This document shows positions 25,461 to 34,100 of a DNA stretch of 36,639 nt, piece after piece. The stretch is taken from NCBI GenBank assembly GCA_002737665.1, contig NSIF01000014.1, positions 1 to 36,639 of the forward strand, written 5' to 3'. Source of the DNA: Flavobacteriales bacterium. GTDB taxonomy: Bacteria > Bacteroidota > Bacteroidia > Palsa-965. The position numbers and the translations under genes were made by a program. The notes below the pieces were generated by a model. It saw only the letters and a program-made list of their open reading frames with translations, did no database searches and was not told the origin of the DNA. Position 1 is the stretch's first letter. The number at the start of each line of letters is the position of its first letter.

Positions 25461-26753
25461 TTACAAGCTCCAATAGTTCAATTTTTTTATTTTATTTCTA
25501 TAAAATCCTTTGATGTCTGTTAATACACCTTTTGCACTCATTATAGAAGAAAAATATTTTTCGGTAAGCTGTTTGTATTCTTTATGACCAACAGCAACAA
25601 TCACTCCATCATACCCTTTTCCTATTTTATTTAAGCCAAAACCATACTCGTGTTTCAACTCTTCACTGCTTGCATTCGGATCTGAAACATCCACCTTAAC
25701 ACCGAAAGATTTTAATTCTTTTACGATATCCGAAACTTTTGAATTTCTTATATCCGAAACATCTTCTTTAAATGTCGCGCCCATCACCAAAACTTTTGAA
25801 CCATTAATATTTTTTCCAGCAGCAATTATTTTTTTTACAGTTGTTTTAGCAACATAAAAACCCATTGAATCGTTTATATAACGGCCAGAATTAATAACAC
25901 GTGAATGGTAACCAAGGGCTTCTGCTTTATGCGTCAGGTAATAAGGGTCAACGCCTATACAATGACCGCCAACTAGGCCAGGTGAAAACTTTAAGAAATT
26001 CCATTTAGTTCCCGCTGCTTCCAAAACATCATACGTATTAATTCCCATTCGCGAAAAGATAATTGACAACTCATTCATCAATGAAATATTAACGTCGCGT
26101 TGCGTATTCTCAATAATTTTACAAGCTTCCGCAACTTTGATAGAGGTTGCACGATGTGTACCTGGTTCTACAATAATTTCATAAGTCTTGGCAATATTAT
26201 CTAAACTTATCGCATCACAACCAGCCACAACTTTCAAAATTTTTGTAATGGTATGTTCTTTGTCGCCGGGATTAATGCGCTCTGGCGAATAACCTACTTT
26301 AAAATCCTTTTTGAATTTCAAACCGGATTCTTTTTCTAAAATAGGAATACAATCTTCTTCCGTACATCCAGGGTAAACGGTAGATTCGTAAACAACATAA
26401 TCTCCTTTTTTCAAACATTTTCCAACAGTTGCGGAGGCGGAGAGTAACGGTTTTAAATTGGGTAAATTATGCTCATCAATCGGTGTAGGAACAGCTATAA
26501 TAAAAAATTGGGCCTCTTTTAATTTTGAAACTGAAACAGTAAATTCAACATCACTTCCTTTAAAATCCGCTTTGGTTAATTCCTGACTTGGGTCTATTCC
26601 CTTTTGCATCATCTTTACACGCTTCTCGTTGATGTCAAAACCAATAACTTTTGATTTTTTCCCGAATGCCAATGCAATCGGAAGTCCTACATAACCAAGC
26701 CCAACTATTCCAATTTTAGCTTGTCCATTTTTTATGTCGTTATAAATTCCCAT
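25461..26753 (-). CDS. UDP-N-acetylhexosamine 6-dehydrogenase (WbpA/WbpO/TviB type)
   Basis: The 430-residue product is a UDP-sugar dehydrogenase with NAD site GLGYVGLP (18-25), the motif YESTVYPGCTEEDC (122-135), SPERINPGD (156-164) and catalytic Cys265 in GLVGGHCIGVDPYY. The sequence closely resembles TviB and WbpO, which oxidise C6 of UDP-GlcNAc or UDP-GalNAc twice to the uronic acid. The WbpA step is the same chemistry. The neighbours wbpB, wbpD and wbpE point to UDP-GlcNAc as substrate and UDP-GlcNAcA as product. It is clearly distinct from the UDP-glucose dehydrogenase in the same operon. Its gene starts 3 bases after the wbpB stop. Confidence 0.92.
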   Translation of the reverse strand: MGIYNDIKNGQAKIGIVGLGYVGLPIALAFGKKSKVIGFDINEKRVKMMQKGIDPSQELTKADFKGSDVEFTVSVSKLKEAQFFIIAVPTPIDEHNLPNLKPLLSASATVGKCLKKGDYVVYESTVYPGCTEEDCIPILEKESGLKFKKDFKVGYSPERINPGDKEHTITKILKVVAGCDAISLDNIAKTYEIIVEPGTHRATSIKVAEACKIIENTQRDVNISLMNELSIIFSRMGINTYDVLEAAGTKWNFLKFSPGLVGGHCIGVDPYYLTHKAEALGYHSRVINSGRYINDSMGFYVAKTTVKKIIAAGKNINGSKVLVMGATFKEDVSDIRNSKVSDIVKELKSFGVKVDVSDPNASSEELKHEYGFGLNKIGKGYDGVIVAVGHKEYKQLTEKYFSSIMSAKGVLTDIKGFYRNKIKKLNYWSL

Positions 26754-26756
26754 ACT

Positions 26757-27782
26757 TTAACTTTTACGATCAGATTTTCTTATTGAATAAATTCGTTCTA
26801 TCATATCCACAACCTTCAAACCTTCTAATGCGTTTGTAGTTATTGTTGTTTTACCACTTAGTGTATCGATGACATTTTGGATAAGGAAATGATGATTATT
26901 AGCAGAACCTTTATATGCGCCGTAATCATTTGCTGGCGCTGTGGCATCCAACTTTGGCAAAATATAGTCTTGTATGTGACAATATTCAACCTCATCCATA
27001 TATTGTCCACCAATTTTTACACTTCCCTTACTTCCAATAATAGTAATACTACTTTCCAGGTTTTTATCCCAAACCGCAGTGGAGTAATTAATACTACCCA
27101 TTCCTCCATTCACAAAATCAAAACTAATAAATCCAGAATCTTCAAACTCAGTTAAATTTTCGTGGTTAAAATCTTGAAATTTAGCTTGTATGTTTTTGAT
27201 GTCGCCAAACAACCAATAAAGTAAATCTATCCAATGCGAAAATTGCGTAAACAAAGTTCCTCCATCTAAATGTTGCGTTCCTTTCCAACCCCCATTTTTA
27301 TAATACCGTTCATCACGATTCCAGTAGCAATTCAATTGAACCATAAAAACTTCGCCAATAATCTTTTTATCTACAACATCCTTAACCCATACTGCAGGGG
27401 GCGAATAGCGATTTTGCATCACACAAAATACTTGACGATGATTTTGTAACGCTTTATAAATTATATTTTCACAGTCAGATTTAAGCAAAGCCATCGGCTT
27501 TTCCATAACAACATGCTTACTTGCTTCTAGTACTTTCAATGCATGCGCTGCGTGCAAACCATTAGGCGTACAAACACTCACCACATCTACATCAGCGTGC
27601 TGGTTCAAAAGCTCATCAACAGATTGATAATAAGATTCTTTTATTTCTGCGTTGCCCGTTTGACTTTTAGAAAGCACATCACACACTGCAACCAATTCAG
27701 CACCTGGGTTACGACGCACCATTTCAGCATGACGTTTACCAATATGACCTTGACCAATGATTGCAAATTTTATCATATCCAT
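26757..27782 (-). CDS. wbpB: Gfo/Idh/MocA oxidoreductase, WbpB/WlbA-like 3-dehydrogenase
   Basis: The 341-residue product has a Rossmann N-terminus (FAIIGQGHIGKRHAE, 6-20) and the Gfo/Idh/MocA signature EKP at 94-96. A C-terminal alpha/beta domain contains GGTLFTQFSHWIDLLYWLFG. WbpB/WlbA oxidises C3 of UDP-GlcNAcA to the 3-keto sugar, which the adjacent aminotransferase type then aminates. Family assignment is secure. The specific function rests on the operon partners. The start could also be the Met at residue 3. It follows wbpD by 8 bases and precedes the dehydrogenase by 3, so all three are co-translated. Confidence 0.88.
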   Translation of the reverse strand: MDMIKFAIIGQGHIGKRHAEMVRRNPGAELVAVCDVLSKSQTGNAEIKESYYQSVDELLNQHADVDVVSVCTPNGLHAAHALKVLEASKHVVMEKPMALLKSDCENIIYKALQNHRQVFCVMQNRYSPPAVWVKDVVDKKIIGEVFMVQLNCYWNRDERYYKNGGWKGTQHLDGGTLFTQFSHWIDLLYWLFGDIKNIQAKFQDFNHENLTEFEDSGFISFDFVNGGMGSINYSTAVWDKNLESSITIIGSKGSVKIGGQYMDEVEYCHIQDYILPKLDATAPANDYGAYKGSANNHHFLIQNVIDTLSGKTTITTNALEGLKVVDMIERIYSIRKSDRKS

Positions 27783-27790
27783 AAAATGCT

Positions 27791-28366
27791 TTACAACTTA
27801 ATAACTTTATTGTTCTCCAATTTATATTTTTCATTGCTCTCCGAGCAAATTGCAATCCCGTTGCTATCAAAAGCTAAGCGATGGCCAAATTCACTCATCC
27901 ATCCTAATTGTTTAGCCGGATTACCAACAACACAAGCATAGGGCAGAATGGTTTTTGTCACAACCGCACCTGCACCAATAAAAGCATATTCACCAATATC
28001 ATGTCCACAAACAATAGTTGCATTTGCGCCTATGCTAGCACCCTTACCAACATGTGTTTTTGAATATTGCCCTCGACGAACAACAGCACTTCTTGGATTT
28101 GTAATATTAGTAAAAACACAAGAAGGTCCAAGAAAAACATCGTCTGCACATGTAACACCAGTATAGAGTGAAACATTATTCTGAATTTTCACATTTTTTC
28201 CAAGAACAACTTCTGAAGCAATCACAACATTTTGTCCAATATTGCAACCTTCACCAATAACACAATTGGACATGACATGAGAAAAATGCCAAATTTTAAC
28301 TCCTTTAGCGATTTTGCATCCATCATCGATAATTGCTGTTGGATGTGCGAAATATTCCTTTTCCAT
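27791..28366 (-). CDS. wbpD: WbpD/WlbB-like UDP-sugar N-acetyltransferase (left-handed beta-helix)
   Basis: The 191-residue product is built of hexapeptide repeats (I/V-G-x-x-x-x), for example VIGEGCNIGQNVVIASEVVLG and VGKGASIGANATIVCG. Diagnostic WbpD/WlbB segments are KIWHFSHV, KIQNNVSLYTGV, GPSCVFTNITNPR and GNPAKQLGWMSEFG. The enzyme acetylates the 3-amino group of UDP-2-acetamido-3-amino-glucuronate with acetyl-CoA, giving UDP-GlcNAc3NAcA. An 88-base gap separates it from the decarboxylase gene upstream and contains TATCTTAG, a near -7 box, so an internal promoter is possible. Confidence 0.93.
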   Translation of the reverse strand: MEKEYFAHPTAIIDDGCKIAKGVKIWHFSHVMSNCVIGEGCNIGQNVVIASEVVLGKNVKIQNNVSLYTGVTCADDVFLGPSCVFTNITNPRSAVVRRGQYSKTHVGKGASIGANATIVCGHDIGEYAFIGAGAVVTKTILPYACVVGNPAKQLGWMSEFGHRLAFDSNGIAICSESNEKYKLENNKVIKL

Positions 28367-28454
28367 ATTCGTATTAATACGGTGCTAAGATAAGTGTTTT
28401 TAGAAGTTAAATTGGCTCAAAACGTTCCCAAACAACAAGTGAAATAAGTAATGC

Positions 28455-29435
28455 TTATTTTTTTGTAAAATCGCGATGGTCTTTTTTATATAATTCATCA
28501 TTGGAAAGTCCTTTGAAGTAAGCATAAGTTCTTTTCAAACCTTCTGCACGATTCACTTTTGGTTCCCAATTTAAAATTTTTCTTGCTATTGTAATATCAG
28601 GTTGACGCTGTTTGGGATCATCTTGTGGAAGCTCGCGGTAAACAATTTTTTGTGAAGTACCTGTGAGCTTAATAATTTCTTCGGCGAAATCTTTAATTGT
28701 AATTTCTTGTGGATTTCCAACGTTAATTGGATTCACATAATCACATAACAACAAACGAAAAATCCCTTCAACTAAATCATCAACATAACAAAATGATCGT
28801 GTTTGAGAGCCATCTCCAAAAATGGTAAGATCCTCGCCACGTAATGCCTGTCCAATAAATGCAGGTAAAACACGACCATCGTTTAAGCGCATGCGAGGTC
28901 CGTAAGTATTAAAAATACGTATGATTCGTGTTTCAAGTCCGTGATAGGTATGATAGGCCATCGTCATGGCTTCCATGAAACGTTTTGCCTCATCATAAAC
29001 ACCACGAGGTCCAATTGGATTTACGTTTCCCCAATAATCCTCAGTTTGAGGATGAACAGTTGGATCTCCGTAAACCTCAGAAGTTGATGCAACAAGAATT
29101 CTCGCTTTTTTCACTCGGGCGAGACCAAGAAGATTGTGCGTTCCTAATGAGCTAACTTTTAATGTCTGAATTGGAATTTTTAAATAATCAATAGGACTTG
29201 CCGGCGATGCAAAATGTAAAATATAATCTAGCTCGCCAGGAATAAAAACAAACTTTGACACATCGTGGTGATGAAATTCAAAACATTTGTTCTTAAATAA
29301 ATGTTCGATGTTTTTTAAATCCCCCGTAATGAGATTATCCATTCCAACAACAAAATATCCTTCCTTAATAAAACGATCGCAAAGGTGTGATCCTAAAAAT
29401 CCAGCAGCTCCTGTAATTAAAATTCTTTTTGCCAT
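28455..29435 (-). CDS. UDP-glucuronate decarboxylase (UDP-xylose synthase, UXS-like)
   Basis: This is a 326-residue extended SDR protein. The NAD site is GAAGFLG (9-15). The catalytic residues are S119-E120 (STSEVYGDP) and Y147-x3-K151 (YDEAK). Segments [11 protein letters not shown] and [16 protein letters not shown] are typical of UDP-xylose synthase. It oxidises C4 of UDP-glucuronate, decarboxylates and re-reduces to UDP-xylose. The ugd gene, supplying UDP-glucuronate, lies 9 bases upstream, so the pair makes a complete route from UDP-glucose to UDP-xylose. A close relative making a 4-keto pentose is the main alternative. Confidence 0.93.
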   Translation of the reverse strand: MAKRILITGAAGFLGSHLCDRFIKEGYFVVGMDNLITGDLKNIEHLFKNKCFEFHHHDVSKFVFIPGELDYILHFASPASPIDYLKIPIQTLKVSSLGTHNLLGLARVKKARILVASTSEVYGDPTVHPQTEDYWGNVNPIGPRGVYDEAKRFMEAMTMAYHTYHGLETRIIRIFNTYGPRMRLNDGRVLPAFIGQALRGEDLTIFGDGSQTRSFCYVDDLVEGIFRLLLCDYVNPINVGNPQEITIKDFAEEIIKLTGTSQKIVYRELPQDDPKQRQPDITIARKILNWEPKVNRAEGLKRTYAYFKGLSNDELYKKDHRDFTKK

Positions 29436-29444
29436 AATATAAAT

Positions 29445-30761
29445 TTATTGTTGGCTGACAACAGCTCTTCCAATGCTACTATAATAAAATCCTTTGTGCT
29501 GCATTTGTTCTAAACTATACAAATTTCTTCCATCAAAAATTACATTGTTTTTCATCAGCAATTTAATTTTCTCGAAATCAGGAGTACGAAACAAACTCCA
29601 CTCCGTACAAATAATTAATGCATCGGCTTCATTCAAAATAGCATACTCATCAACACCGTATTCAATTTTATCTCCTAAAACTTTGGCAACATTATTCATT
29701 GCTTCAGGGTCGTAGGCCACAACACGTGCACCAGCGTTCAACAATTCATCAATAATATAAAGAGAAGGTGACTCACGAATATCATCGGTGTCTGGTTTAA
29801 ATGCAAGTCCCCATACTGCTATTTTTTTCCCTTTCAATTGATTATTAAAAAAGGATTTTATTTTAGGTACAATTACCGTTTTCTGTTTATCATTAATTTC
29901 CATTACAGCATTCAGAATCTTCATTTCCTGATCTACATCACGTGCAGCTTTTGCAAGGGCCTGAACATCTTTTGGAAAACAACTTCCACCATAACCGATT
30001 CCAGGAAAAAGGAATCGCTTGCCAATCCGTTCGTCTGCCCCCATTCCAATCCTGACCATATCTACGTTCGCGCCAAGCACTTCGCATAAATTCGCGATTT
30101 CATTCATGAACGTAATTTTTGTTGCGAGAAATGCGTTGGCTGCATATTTTGTAAGCTCTGCAGATTTTTCATCCATAAAAATAATTGGATTCCCCTGCCT
30201 AACATAGGGCTTATATAATTCTTCCATACAAATTTTTGCACGGTTACTCTGTGTTCCAATTACTACCCGATCGGGGCGCATAAAATCATCAACAGCAAAT
30301 CCTTCGCGTAAAAACTCTGGATTAGAAACTACATCAAACGCTACTTTAGCATTTTTTGCAATGGCCGCATAAACTTTTTCTGCGGTTCCCACAGGGACAG
30401 TACTTTTATCAACTATAATTTTATATCCTTTAATAAGTTTACCAAGTTCTTCAGCAACACCTAGCACATAGGATAAGTCAGCCGAACCATCTTCATCGGG
30501 TGGCGTTGGTAAAGCAAGAAAAATTATTTCCGCATTTTCAATTGCTTTTTCCAAATTTGTTGTAAAAAATAATCGGCCTTGCTTAATATTACGTTCAAAC
30601 AATGAATCAAGATGGGGTTCGTAAATAGGAATAATTCCACTTTGCATTTTTTCGACTTTCAGTGCATCGATATCAACACAAGTAACGTGATTACCGGTTT
30701 CAGCAAGACAAGTCCCTGTGACAAGCCCAACATATCCAGAACCTACAACAGCAATATTCAT
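29445..30761 (-). CDS. ugd: UDP-glucose 6-dehydrogenase
   Basis: The 438-residue product has the NAD motif GSGYVG (7-12), the segment VDKSTVPVGTAEKV (118-130), EFLREGFAVDDF (149-160) and catalytic Cys261 in GYGGSCFPKD. The motif GADERIG is typical of UDP-glucose rather than UDP-HexNAc dehydrogenases. It oxidises UDP-glucose to UDP-glucuronate with two NAD. It is the second gene of the operon, 21 bases after the aminotransferase, and directly feeds the decarboxylase encoded next. Confidence 0.95.
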   Translation of the reverse strand: MNIAVVGSGYVGLVTGTCLAETGNHVTCVDIDALKVEKMQSGIIPIYEPHLDSLFERNIKQGRLFFTTNLEKAIENAEIIFLALPTPPDEDGSADLSYVLGVAEELGKLIKGYKIIVDKSTVPVGTAEKVYAAIAKNAKVAFDVVSNPEFLREGFAVDDFMRPDRVVIGTQSNRAKICMEELYKPYVRQGNPIIFMDEKSAELTKYAANAFLATKITFMNEIANLCEVLGANVDMVRIGMGADERIGKRFLFPGIGYGGSCFPKDVQALAKAARDVDQEMKILNAVMEINDKQKTVIVPKIKSFFNNQLKGKKIAVWGLAFKPDTDDIRESPSLYIIDELLNAGARVVAYDPEAMNNVAKVLGDKIEYGVDEYAILNEADALIICTEWSLFRTPDFEKIKLLMKNNVIFDGRNLYSLEQMQHKGFYYSSIGRAVVSQQ

Positions 30762-30782
30762 ATTTAAAAAATTAAACTTCGT

Positions 30783-31922
30783 TTAGTTAATTAATTCTAA
30801 CACATTATCACAAATAAATTTTAATGTCACTTCATCAAGTTCTGTATGAATAGGAAGAGAAATCACATTTGCACAAAGTTGCTCTGTAACTGGAAAATCA
30901 CCCTCTTTATACCTTTGATTTGCATATGCCTTTTGTAAATGAAGAGGCACAGGATAATAAACCATTGCAGGAATCCCTCTTGCTGCAAGCTGTTCACGTA
31001 ATTTTGCACGATCAACTCCTACAAGTGTAAGTGTATATTGATGAAAAACATGAGTGCTATTTTTAACTCGCACTGGAATTTTTAACTTAGGATGAGCAGC
31101 GAAATAATTATCATAATAAGCAGCAACAGAATTTCGTGCGGCAGCATATTCATCAAGGTGACGTAGTTTGATTCGAAGTACAGCCGCCTGAATACTATCT
31201 AAACGAGAATTTACTCCAACAGCATCATGGTAATACTGTTGACTTTGTCCGTGGTTAGCAATCATTTTAATTTTTGCAGCAAGAGAATCATTGTTAGTAT
31301 AAATTGCGCCTCCATCACCATAACAACCTAAATTTTTGGAGGGGAAAAAAGAAGTGCAGCCAACGTCTCCAATTGTTCCAGCCTTTTGCATTTTGCCATC
31401 ACTAAAAATATAATCGGATCCAATTGCTTGAGCGACGTCCTCGATTACAAATAAATTGTGCTTTTTCGCTAGCGCAGTAATTTGCTCCATTGCTGCACAT
31501 TGTCCAAATAAATGAACAGGAACAATTGCTTTTGTATTTGGTGTAATTGCTTTTTCAACCGCCTCTATATTTATTTGAAATGTATCGGAATAGACATCCA
31601 CAAGCACAGGCGTTAAACCCAAAAGTGCAATAACTTCAGCAGTTGCAACATAAGTAAAATTAGCAGTAATGACTTCATCACCTGTTTTTAAACCCAGTGC
31701 CATCATTGCAATTTGTAACGCATCAGTTCCATTTGCACAAGGAATGACATGCTTCACTCCAAGATATTTTTCAAGTTCGGTTTTAAATTCTTTTACTTCT
31801 GGACCATTAATAAAAGCCGATGATTGAATTACACCTAGTACAGCCAGGTCAATTTCCGCTTGGATTTTTTCATATTGTCCAAGCAAATCTACCATCTGTA
31901 TTTTCTTCAAATTTTTCTCCAT
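30783..31922 (-). CDS. wbpE: DegT/DnrJ/EryC1/StrS aminotransferase, WbpE/WlbC-like
   Basis: The 379-residue product starts at ATG 31922. A longer reading to a TTG at 32018 adds 32 residues that do not fit the family and would abut the divergent ATG. PLP-site features are CANGTDALQIAMMALG (62-77), FGQCAAMEQI, IEDVAQAIGS (160-169) and the Schiff-base Lys196 in SFFPSKNLGCYGDGGA. The last is nearly identical to WbpE of Pseudomonas aeruginosa. It transfers an amino group from glutamate to C3 of the keto-uronate. It is the first gene of the operon. A TATCTTCG box at 31944-31951 (one mismatch) is a candidate -7 element. Confidence 0.93.
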   Translation of the reverse strand: MEKNLKKIQMVDLLGQYEKIQAEIDLAVLGVIQSSAFINGPEVKEFKTELEKYLGVKHVIPCANGTDALQIAMMALGLKTGDEVITANFTYVATAEVIALLGLTPVLVDVYSDTFQINIEAVEKAITPNTKAIVPVHLFGQCAAMEQITALAKKHNLFVIEDVAQAIGSDYIFSDGKMQKAGTIGDVGCTSFFPSKNLGCYGDGGAIYTNNDSLAAKIKMIANHGQSQQYYHDAVGVNSRLDSIQAAVLRIKLRHLDEYAAARNSVAAYYDNYFAAHPKLKIPVRVKNSTHVFHQYTLTLVGVDRAKLREQLAARGIPAMVYYPVPLHLQKAYANQRYKEGDFPVTEQLCANVISLPIHTELDEVTLKFICDNVLELIN

Positions 31923-32018
31923 AATACTATGGTTTTCAGTCTGCGAAGATAGTGAATTTTGGATGAACACTCTCGTTGAGATAGCCCGTATAATCTTCAA
32001 ATTGGCTACCTTTATCAA

Positions 32019-32825
32019 ATGAAGTTAAAAACTATCGCATTATTTTTATTCGCGATGTCATCCCTCGTTGCAGTTGGTCAGGCCGTCCGTCAGGAAAAGA
32101 AAATGACGAAAAATAATCTTCATAAAAATAAATTAGAATTCGATTCATTGGTTCCCGGATTTACACTTGCATTTTCCTATGGCTACCAATACCCAGGTGG
32201 CGATTTGCTTTGGAGATTTGGTCCTAATTCCAATGCTGGAGCTTCGCTTACTTATAAGAATAATAACAATGTATTTTTCATGGCACAATGGGGTTTTATT
32301 TTTGGTAAAAACTTACGTGGGCAAAACCCTCTTGATAGCATCTCAACTTCAGATGGACACGTAATTGATAAAGAAGGGAAAGCGGCAGATGTACGGATTT
32401 TTGAACGGGGATTTACTTTAAGTATTTCCGCAGGAAAAATATTCAATACATTTTTATCACCTAATAAAAATAGCGGCCTACTATTAACGGGGGGATTTGG
32501 ATATTTACAACACAAATTTAAAATATACGATAATGGATCTCGCACACCCCAACTGACAAAAGAATATCTAAAGGGATATGATCGACTAACAAGCGGGGTA
32601 GCTATAACAGAATTCATTGGATATTGGTTTATGAGTAAAAACCAATATGTAAATTTTTACGGCGGATTTGAATTTACACAAGGATTTACAAAAAGCAGAA
32701 GATCTTGGGATTATAATTTAATGCGAGCAGATACCGAAAGTCGTATCGACTTACTATCTGGTTTGAGAATAGGATGGATCATTCCGCTTTACAAAAAGAA
32801 TGCTGCTACTAAATATTATTATTAA
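32019..32825 (+). CDS. small outer-membrane beta-barrel protein of unknown function
   Basis: The 268-residue product has a signal peptide (MKLKTIALFLFAMSSLVAVG, cleavage near residue 20). Alternating polar and hydrophobic strands follow, rich in Gly, Tyr and Phe (for example FTLAFSYGYQYPGG, ASLTYKNNNNVFFMAQWGFIFG, LLLTGGFGYLQHKFKIYD). It ends in aromatic residues, KYYY. These features indicate an outer-membrane barrel of about 8-10 strands. I do not recognise a named family. It ends 6 bases before waaA, so the two are one transcript. That suggests a role near LPS assembly or the outer membrane. It is transcribed divergently from the sugar operon across only 96 bases. Confidence 0.8.
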   Translation: MKLKTIALFLFAMSSLVAVGQAVRQEKKMTKNNLHKNKLEFDSLVPGFTLAFSYGYQYPGGDLLWRFGPNSNAGASLTYKNNNNVFFMAQWGFIFGKNLRGQNPLDSISTSDGHVIDKEGKAADVRIFERGFTLSISAGKIFNTFLSPNKNSGLLLTGGFGYLQHKFKIYDNGSRTPQLTKEYLKGYDRLTSGVAITEFIGYWFMSKNQYVNFYGGFEFTQGFTKSRRSWDYNLMRADTESRIDLLSGLRIGWIIPLYKKNAATKYYY

Positions 32826-32831
32826 ATCTGT

Positions 32832-34100
32832 ATGAGGGCGCTTTATTCTCTCGGTGTTATTTTCTTCGGGATAAGTATCCGAATTGCTTCGCTTTTTAAC
32901 TCAAAAGCTAAATTATGGGTGAGCGGACGAAAAAATCTTTTTGAAAAGCTGGAGAGCTATTTTAAAAATAATAATTCAAAAATCGCATGGTTCCATTGTG
33001 CCTCACTTGGCGAATTCGAACAAGGTCGTCCAATTATAGAGGAATTCAAAAAAAGAAATTCGGACTTTAAAATTCTTTTAACTTTTTTTTCACCATCAGG
33101 CTACGAGGTAAGAAAAAATTTCCCTGGAGCCGATTTTGTTTGTTATTTACCACTCGATACAGTAGCAAACGCAAAACGATTCGTTGAGTTAATAAACCCA
33201 ACGATAGTCTACTTCGTCAAATATGAATTCTGGCTTAATTTTCTTTTCGAATTTAGAAAAAGAAAAATCCCTCACTTCTTAGTTTCTGCTGTATTCAGAG
33301 AAGATCAAATTTTCTTCAAATCATATGGAAAGATATTTTGTGATGCACTAAAAGGGTTTTCATATATTTTTACACAGGAAAGCAAATCGTTGGATTTATT
33401 AAATTCAATAGGAATTACAAAATCAGCTGTTGCAGGAGACACAAGATTTGACCGTGTAGCAGACATTGCAATAAATTCAACTGCAATTCCAATCGCAAAA
33501 TCATTTGCAGGTGACTCACAAAAAGTAATTGTTGCCGGGAGCACATGGGTTACAGATGAAGAGAAACTCGTTCCTGCCGTTAAAGGGATGTTAGCAAGAG
33601 GATGGAAGTTATTAATTGCCCCACATGAATTAGGTGAAGCGCATTTGATTTCAATTGAAAAAGAATTACGTAAAATTGGAATTCAAGGCAATGAAATTAT
33701 CCGTTTTTCAATTGCAAACGAACAACTAGCAAACACAAAGAAAGTTCTGATTGTTGATAATATCGGAATGTTATCTTCTCTATACGCATATGGTAAAATC
33801 GCCTACATAGGTGGGGGTTTTGGGAAGAGCATTCACAATATTTTAGAGGCTGCTGTTTTCGGTATGCCAATTATTTTTGGACCAAAATTTGAGAAGTTCA
33901 TTGAAGCTAAACAACTTATTTCTATTGGAGCCGCTATTACTGTAAACAATGAAATAGAATTAAAAAACACACTAGAAAAATTCGAAGAGGATGAAGAACT
34001 TCGATTGCGTTTGGCAAGTAAAGCACATGATTATATCCAAAATAATCGGGGTGCCACGGAACTAATTTTTAAAAATTCATCATTATTCATTAATCATTAA
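32832..34100 (+). CDS. waaA: 3-deoxy-D-manno-octulosonate (Kdo) transferase
   Basis: The 422-residue product has an N-terminal membrane anchor and a GT-B fold of family GT30. The probable catalytic base is Glu61 in CASLGEFEQGRP. Other family features are YFVKYEFWLNFL, VAGSTWVTDEEKLVPA, APHELGEAHL and YIGGGFGKSIHNILEAAVFG. It attaches Kdo from CMP-Kdo to lipid IVA at the inner membrane, the step before late acylation by LpxL-type enzymes. It overlaps the 3' end of the convergent porin gene by 11 bases. Confidence 0.95.
   Translation: MRALYSLGVIFFGISIRIASLFNSKAKLWVSGRKNLFEKLESYFKNNNSKIAWFHCASLGEFEQGRPIIEEFKKRNSDFKILLTFFSPSGYEVRKNFPGADFVCYLPLDTVANAKRFVELINPTIVYFVKYEFWLNFLFEFRKRKIPHFLVSAVFREDQIFFKSYGKIFCDALKGFSYIFTQESKSLDLLNSIGITKSAVAGDTRFDRVADIAINSTAIPIAKSFAGDSQKVIVAGSTWVTDEEKLVPAVKGMLARGWKLLIAPHELGEAHLISIEKELRKIGIQGNEIIRFSIANEQLANTKKVLIVDNIGMLSSLYAYGKIAYIGGGFGKSIHNILEAAVFGMPIIFGPKFEKFIEAKQLISIGAAITVNNEIELKNTLEKFEEDEELRLRLASKAHDYIQNNRGATELIFKNSSLFINH

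Noticed and set aside
27543-27941. 132-codon plus-strand open frame
   Set aside because: It is antisense across the ends of wbpB and wbpD, both strongly supported, and its translation resembles no protein.
31923-32018. 32-residue extension of the WbpE-like aminotransferase from a TTG at 32018
   Set aside because: It does not resemble the family, abuts the divergent ATG, and the ATG at 31922 begins exactly where WbpE-type proteins begin.
32252-32617. 121-codon minus-strand open frame
   Set aside because: It is antisense to the outer-membrane barrel gene, which has a signal peptide and barrel pattern.
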